This document shows positions 16,501 through 19,055 of a stretch of DNA of 19,055 bases, one piece after another. Made by a program: the position numbers and the translations under genes. Under the pieces are notes generated by a model. That model had not been told where the DNA came from. It was given only the letters and a program-made list of their open reading frames with translations, and did not search any database. How positions within the stretch are numbered: the first letter of the stretch is position 1; each line of letters starts with the position of its first letter. Location: NCBI GenBank assembly GCA_031264895.1, contig JAISDI010000170.1, positions 1 to 19,055 of the forward strand, given 5' to 3'. This DNA is from Endomicrobium sp. GTDB lineage: Bacteria; Elusimicrobiota; Endomicrobiia; Endomicrobiales; Endomicrobiaceae.

Positions 16501-16823
16501 CATATAAGTACGGAACATACGGGGAGATCAATAAAAAAGAAGCTCAAATGTGGAAGACCCTTTGGGAACAAAGCAATAAAAAAGAGCCAAACAGAATATC
16601 ATATTCTTTGACTTTGAAAGAGATAGATGATGTGACTTTATTAGGTGTAAGCACACGCTTATCGGCAACTATTCGCGCAGCAATATCTTGCTTTAAAAAA
16701 GCAGCCGACTTAGGCGATACGGAAGCAAAAGAAATGATGAAACGTCTTAATGATTTGTCCAGAAAAGAGTTAGCGTCTCGCGCAAGAGAATCTGTTCAGT
16801 CTATAAATAGTTGGTTTGAATAA
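13557..16823 (+). CDS. J-domain, Sel1-like repeat membrane protein
   Basis: A 1088-residue protein with an unusual order of parts. Residues 2-67 are a complete J domain with the HPD motif at 31-33 (YHPDKN), which in this family activates Hsp70 ATPase. A Ser/Asn-rich linker follows (about 75-92), then a long array of Sel1-like repeats (about 95-575) with the A-x-x-x-L-G-x-x-Y...A-x-x-W/Y-x-x-K-A-A pattern, many degenerate. One transmembrane helix lies at 590-612, preceded by RKHK, so N-in/C-out topology is predicted. A second Sel1 region (about 640-820 and 890-1075) would then be outside the cytoplasm; three 35-residue repeats at 649-753 are nearly identical. A charged Lys/Glu segment interrupts it near 840. 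The start is set by the J domain, although no Shine-Dalgarno is visible. It is divergent from rplJ and convergent with the ATPase gene. Role unknown: Sel1 repeats are protein-binding scaffolds, so a membrane-tethered Hsp70 recruiter is an inference. Confidence 0.9.
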   Translation: MKNYYKLLGISTAATQEEIKRAYRRLAIRYHPDKNPDNKAAEEKFKEINEAYKTLSDKNTKHDYDMLFNSKFSSSEASSNSDTNAKSSTESAYIKNLKKQANNDDTGAQFELGKSYFYGKNGVKEDEKEAFYWFIMAATNESKEALEFIIEHMNKNMYAATEFVNLLYILASKKEKVYALKELEDFASGGNALSALAQFYIGKLYFESKVLKQNYKTAFKYFKQALANGHIESLAFIKEQAQTNNHIAQEILAEIYFDGIMVDKDKKEAFKWYAKADKNGSEKAGDTINKYANRGDIDAQNCLIEIYYNNGNYAKLINLADSGNNQAIKYINLIFNNSNGKAQYDIAKIYEHLNNKEEIVRWYVQSFKNGYSKSIDIIANYIEKGNKEVYGYLSEFYKNNSVNHNLNEAFNFFIKAANQGNEDAITYLKNFIGNGAAEKQYEVAQLIELNKLPQSRFLQILELYSKSAEKGNIEAIKKLAEYYYENNRKLSTSLYLKFEEKSIRQNVNIDANTKYILGEIYFNDLTKPENKEKGLNYFIQSAKAGNRQARKIIETIDIDSLKDNELCLLRTNYCKANNLKRYFFIRKHKLLLTILPAVIISLIISLIVWSAIHAYTPKGTDFQKAEIYHKRGNIGKAELYYERHYLAEAEKGDANAQLTLGTGYSSGRFSSDFDKAVYWLEKSAQQGNENAQLILGMGYFSGRFSLDLDKAVYWLEKSALQGNADAQLTLGMGYSSGRFPFDFDKAVYWLEKIAEQGNIKAGEELGKIYYKKQNYVKAKFWFEKLLEQENPDAQYYLGEIYFNGYGVKKNLKEAEKLFARSAKNGNQSAQKTLDTINKGREEQRAKEERNKQKRNTILSYLGQGYYHLAREVDKNYQSLGFDQNYLYEKSIEKFELLAKRGSSGALNMLAIIHWEQGNSNEYIKYIKKSAELRNAAAQYELSERYRNGSAVAVKKNIKLAKELMLKSAYQGYEDALGKLGDAYKYGTYGEINKKEAQMWKTLWEQSNKKEPNRISYSLTLKEIDDVTLLGVSTRLSATIRAAISCFKKAADLGDTEAKEMMKRLNDLSRKELASRARESVQSINSWFE
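15501..15815 (+). repeat. Three 105-bp tandem repeats in the Sel1 region
   Basis: Units 15501-15605, 15606-15710 and 15711-15815 each encode 35 residues of the form AQL-x-LGxGY-x-SGRF-x-x-DxDKAVYWLEK. Only a few bases differ between units, many of them changing residues at the SSD/SLD/PFD position, so the array is a recent duplication. The 35-residue period is one shorter than the usual 36-residue Sel1 unit. Confidence 0.9.
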
Positions 16824-16956
16824 AACGGCAAGCTGTATGCTTGACCCGAAATTTTGTGAAAGAGTATAAGTTGATGTATTCGATAATAGCAGTGGCGAGA
16901 ATAAAGCCAGAAGCGGTTTTTATGAACAAAATCGTCGATTTGAAATCCCGTACAAA
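16824..16956. other. Convergent gene junction
   Basis: The 133 bp between the J-domain gene and the ATPase gene contain one short stem just after the stop (CAAGC/GCTTG with loop TGTAT) without a U-run. I see no clear terminator on either strand and no credible gene. Confidence 0.5.
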
Positions 16957-18189
16957 TTATTCCAACAGCCATTCTATTATATTCTTTATTTCTATGCCGT
17001 TATCCGTATTTGAAAAAGGTAAATCGGCAGTGATTACGGTCTTTTTGTAATTATCGTTTATTGCCCGTAAAGGCGCAAGTTCTCTTTTACTTGTTTCTTC
17101 GCCAAGCATAGTCTCCGTAACCTGATAATATTCAATTATCCCGCCGGGTTTTCTAGCTACAAAATCAACTTCTACGGTTTTCATTTTTTTCTCATTTGCG
17201 TCATAAATGTCAATTTTTCCGATATAGACGTCATATCCCCTGCGCAAAAGTTCAAGATAAACTATGTTTTCAAGCAAATGTCCTTTATCTCCCGAAACTC
17301 CAAGCAATGCAAAACGCAAGCCAACATCCGCAATATAGTATTTTGCGTTTGTGCGTAAAATTTCTTTTCCTTTTATATCATAACGCCCTGCTTTATAAAG
17401 CAAATAGCCGTCGCAAAGCCCGTCCAAATAGCTTTCAACCGTTTGCGGATAAATTTTTCTTCCTCCGGAACTCATTACATTGCAAATATTTCTTAACGAA
17501 GTTTCGCTGCCGACAATGCTAAAAACAAATTTAGCAACTGCGTCCAGCCTTGAAAAATCCAAAATGCTTTTTCTAAGCATAATGTCTTTTTGTATTATAG
17601 CGCTGTACAAGCCCGTCAAATAGTCCCGTATCAGCTGCTTATCATTTTGAAAGGAAAGAGTTTGCGGAAAAGAGCTGTTTAAAAGATAATTTTGATATGC
17701 TTTATCATAATTCTCATTAGGCGCTGCGCTTAAATATTCGCTAAATGACAAAGGCTGCATTTTTATCTCTATATAGCGTCCCGAAAGCAATGTGACTATT
17801 TTTGAACTAAACATATATGCGTTTGAGCCGGTAACATATAAATCTATATTTTCACGCAGTCTTAAACTGTTTATAGCTTTCGGGAAATCAGCCGCAAGCT
17901 GAATTTCGTCAATGAAAACATAATTCATTTTATCTTCAGACAAATTTTTCAGCACATAATCGTGAAGCGTTTTATAGTCAAGCAGCGGAGCATTTGACAT
18001 ATCTTCAAGATTTATATTTTGAATTTGAGAATCCTGTACGCCAACAGTTTTAAGATAATTCTGAAACAATAAAAACAATGTAGACTTACCGCAGCGGCGT
18101 ATACCCGTGACTATTTTTATCAAGTCAGTTTTATCTTTCCATTTTTTAAGTTTCTCAATATAATGTTTTCTTTCTATCAATTTTTCCAT
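16957..18189 (-). CDS. AAA_14/DUF4143 family ATPase
   Basis: A 410-residue ATP-binding protein of the widespread bacterial AAA_14 plus DUF4143 family, whose cellular role is not established. The N-terminal half has a Walker A (GIRRCGKST, 29-37), a Walker B (YVFIDE, 90-95) and a sensor-like VTGSNAYM near 119-126. The C-terminal half has the PD-(D/E)xK-like fold signature: Glu307 in HLLENIVYLEL, Asp342 in VEVDFVA and Gln356-Val-Thr358 where nucleases have (D/E)xK. The catalytic Lys is replaced by Thr, so nuclease activity is doubtful; several family members share this. The length is typical. No good Shine-Dalgarno precedes the ATG. An ATG ten bases upstream is out of frame. These genes are common in accessory regions and are often patchily distributed, which fits its place between a toxin-antitoxin remnant and the repeat protein. 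Confidence 0.9.
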   Translation of the reverse strand: MEKLIERKHYIEKLKKWKDKTDLIKIVTGIRRCGKSTLFLLFQNYLKTVGVQDSQIQNINLEDMSNAPLLDYKTLHDYVLKNLSEDKMNYVFIDEIQLAADFPKAINSLRLRENIDLYVTGSNAYMFSSKIVTLLSGRYIEIKMQPLSFSEYLSAAPNENYDKAYQNYLLNSSFPQTLSFQNDKQLIRDYLTGLYSAIIQKDIMLRKSILDFSRLDAVAKFVFSIVGSETSLRNICNVMSSGGRKIYPQTVESYLDGLCDGYLLYKAGRYDIKGKEILRTNAKYYIADVGLRFALLGVSGDKGHLLENIVYLELLRRGYDVYIGKIDIYDANEKKMKTVEVDFVARKPGGIIEYYQVTETMLGEETSKRELAPLRAINDNYKKTVITADLPFSNTDNGIEIKNIIEWLLE

Positions 18190-18220
18190 AAAAAACCATA
18201 ATTTATCTAGGATGATATAG

Positions 18221-18229
18221 ATTATAACA
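18221..18229 (-). promoter_or_regulatory. Candidate extended -10 promoter for the ATPase gene
   Basis: On the minus strand TGTTATAAT combines a perfect -10 (18221-18226) with a TG extension. The -35 at 17 bp is poor (TTTGTA). The predicted start is about 25 nt before the ATG. Confidence 0.4.
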
Positions 18230-18354
18230 TAAAAATATATAATTACAAATATTTTTTATGTTTTAAACTACAAATTCAATTATACATTACTTCTTATAGT
18301 TTTCAAACTAAATTTTAAGTGCTAATTTTTTTGCTTATTTGACCAAAGAATAAC

Positions 18355-18656
18355 TTAAATCAACTCTGCAAGCTGCCGCTTACTGTAGATAAACCGCCTT
18401 ACCTCTATTGTATCTCCAATAATCACATAAAAAATAGTGAACTTATTAACATATATTTTGTAATATGTCTTTTTTCTTTTTTTTGTGGAATTATAAGGCT
18501 CAAATGCTTTAGGGAAAGCAATCCTTTTTAATATACATTACTAATCAGTTTCAAGGCGGCTTGCGGATTTTTTAGTTTAATTGTTATATAATCAACGGCT
18601 TTTGATAAATCGTCTTCAAAAAGCGGAAGATATAAAAGCTTATATTTTTCGTTCAT
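18355..18656 (-). pseudogene. RelE/ParE-type toxin, frameshifted
   Basis: From the ATG at 18654-18656 the frame reads MNEKYKLLYLPLFEDDLSKAVDYI through about residue 42 and stops at 18528-18530. The rest of the family pattern continues in another frame to a TAA at 18355-18357, with FPKAFEPYNS, YYKIYVNKFTIFYVI and the closing IEVRRFIYSKRQL. The halves join at about 18530-18540, where four or so residues expected after LISNV (EKAI in relatives as I recall them) are missing, so a deletion of 1 or about 10 bases is likely. Intact relatives are mRNA interferases or gyrase inhibitors; this copy should be inactive. The ATG overlaps the antitoxin stop by one base (TAATG). Confidence 0.8.
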
Positions 18657-18913
18657 TATTTTTTAACTTTGCTTTTAAGCCTTTTAAAAACTTCTTTATG
18701 CTCATAACGAACATCGTTATTACGGGCTTGGATATCAGCCTCGTCAAGTTTAAGTTCTATATCCTGTGTTAAATCGGCATATTGCTTCAAGTTTAAAATA
18801 ACCATAGAACCGTATCCGTTTTTAGTAAGATATACAGGTTCTCCTTTATTGACAAGTTTTTCAATTTCGGCGAATTTATTTCTTAAATCTGAGACAGGTC
18901 TTATTTTGATCAT
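18656..18913 (-). CDS. Phd/YefM-family antitoxin
   Basis: Small DNA-binding antitoxin. It reads IKIRPVSDLRNKFAEIEKLV, then GEPVYLTKNGYGSMVILNLKQYADL, the Phd/YefM N-terminal fold that represses its own operon, and a charged C-terminal tail rich in Lys that normally wraps the toxin. An upstream in-frame ATG at 18923-18925 would add four residues, but GGAG inside that stretch sits six bases before the ATG at 18911-18913, so the later start (85 residues) is preferred. The toxin gene directly downstream is broken, leaving an apparent orphan antitoxin that could still act as a repressor or neutralise related toxins. Confidence 0.85.
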   Translation of the reverse strand: MIKIRPVSDLRNKFAEIEKLVNKGEPVYLTKNGYGSMVILNLKQYADLTQDIELKLDEADIQARNNDVRYEHKEVFKRLKSKVKK

Positions 18914-18931
18914 ATTGATCTCCATTTATTT

Positions 18932-18960
18932 TATCTATCATAATTTTATCATAGCGTCAA
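18932..18960 (-). promoter_or_regulatory. Candidate promoter of the antitoxin-toxin pair
   Basis: On the minus strand TTGACG (18955-18960), a 17-bp spacer and TAGATA (18932-18937). The -35 is near consensus and the -10 is moderate. Phd-type antitoxins usually bind operators overlapping such a promoter; no clear palindrome is visible here. Confidence 0.45.
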
Positions 18961-19055
18961 TAAGAGGCAGGCAAAACGCATGAAAGGAAAAGATAATTAA
19001 TAGAAGGTCGATTTTTTATTCAATTTTTCTGACCTTTTTTCTTATAACCCTAACA

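Noticed and set aside
16841..17050. 69-codon plus-strand frame after the J-domain gene
   Set aside because: Half of it overlaps the ATPase 3' end in antisense and the rest has no recognisable motif or ribosome-binding site.
19004..19040. AAGGTC/GACCTT stem with following T-run at the right edge (plus strand)
   Set aside because: The loop is about 21 nt, the stem only 6 bp, and no plus-strand gene ends here; it is too close to the window edge to judge.

Overview
This 19 kb AT-rich window comes from a bacterial chromosome. Most of it is one long minus-strand block of transcription and translation genes (rplJ-rplL-rpoB-rpoC-rpsL-rpsG-fusA), the beta operon fused directly to the str operon. A shorter accessory region follows on the right. 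The RNA polymerase beta' subunit has the large SI3 insertion in the trigger loop, typical of Gram-negative-type lineages, plus an extra insertion of about 190 residues near the N-terminus. Together with the AT-rich sequence, the gene order and the style of the accessory genes, this fits Elusimicrobiota/Endomicrobia. That placement is an inference from memory of the family, not a search result.

Layout from left to right: the 5' nine-tenths of fusA (EF-G) runs off the left edge. Next comes an unusually long 625-bp gap holding two paired-hairpin intergenic repeats. Then follow rpsG, rpsL, rpoC and rpoB on the minus strand (rpoC and rpoB overlap by 4 nt). A 167-bp rplL-rpoB spacer holds a hairpin and a near-perfect consensus promoter inside a large dyad. 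Then come rplL and rplJ. Upstream of rplJ is a recognisable L10 leader RNA with an intrinsic terminator and an alternative pairing, and two promoters in tandem. The usual secE-nusG-rplK-rplA genes are not upstream of rplJ.

Right of the operon control region, a plus-strand gene encodes a 1088-residue membrane protein: an N-terminal J domain, Sel1-like repeats, one transmembrane helix, then more Sel1-like repeats, three of them recently duplicated in tandem. Convergent with it is a minus-strand AAA_14/DUF4143 ATPase. At the right edge is a Phd/YefM-type antitoxin gene whose RelE/ParE-type toxin partner is frameshifted.

Functionally, rplJ/rplL should be autoregulated through the leader attenuator, rpoBC can also be driven by its own internal promoter, and rpsG/fusA have weaker candidate signals of their own. 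The most unusual protein is the J-domain/Sel1 membrane protein. The most unusual DNA signals are the covarying hairpin doublets and the dyad over the rpoB promoter. I see no CRISPR array, tRNA, rRNA or insertion-sequence transposase.
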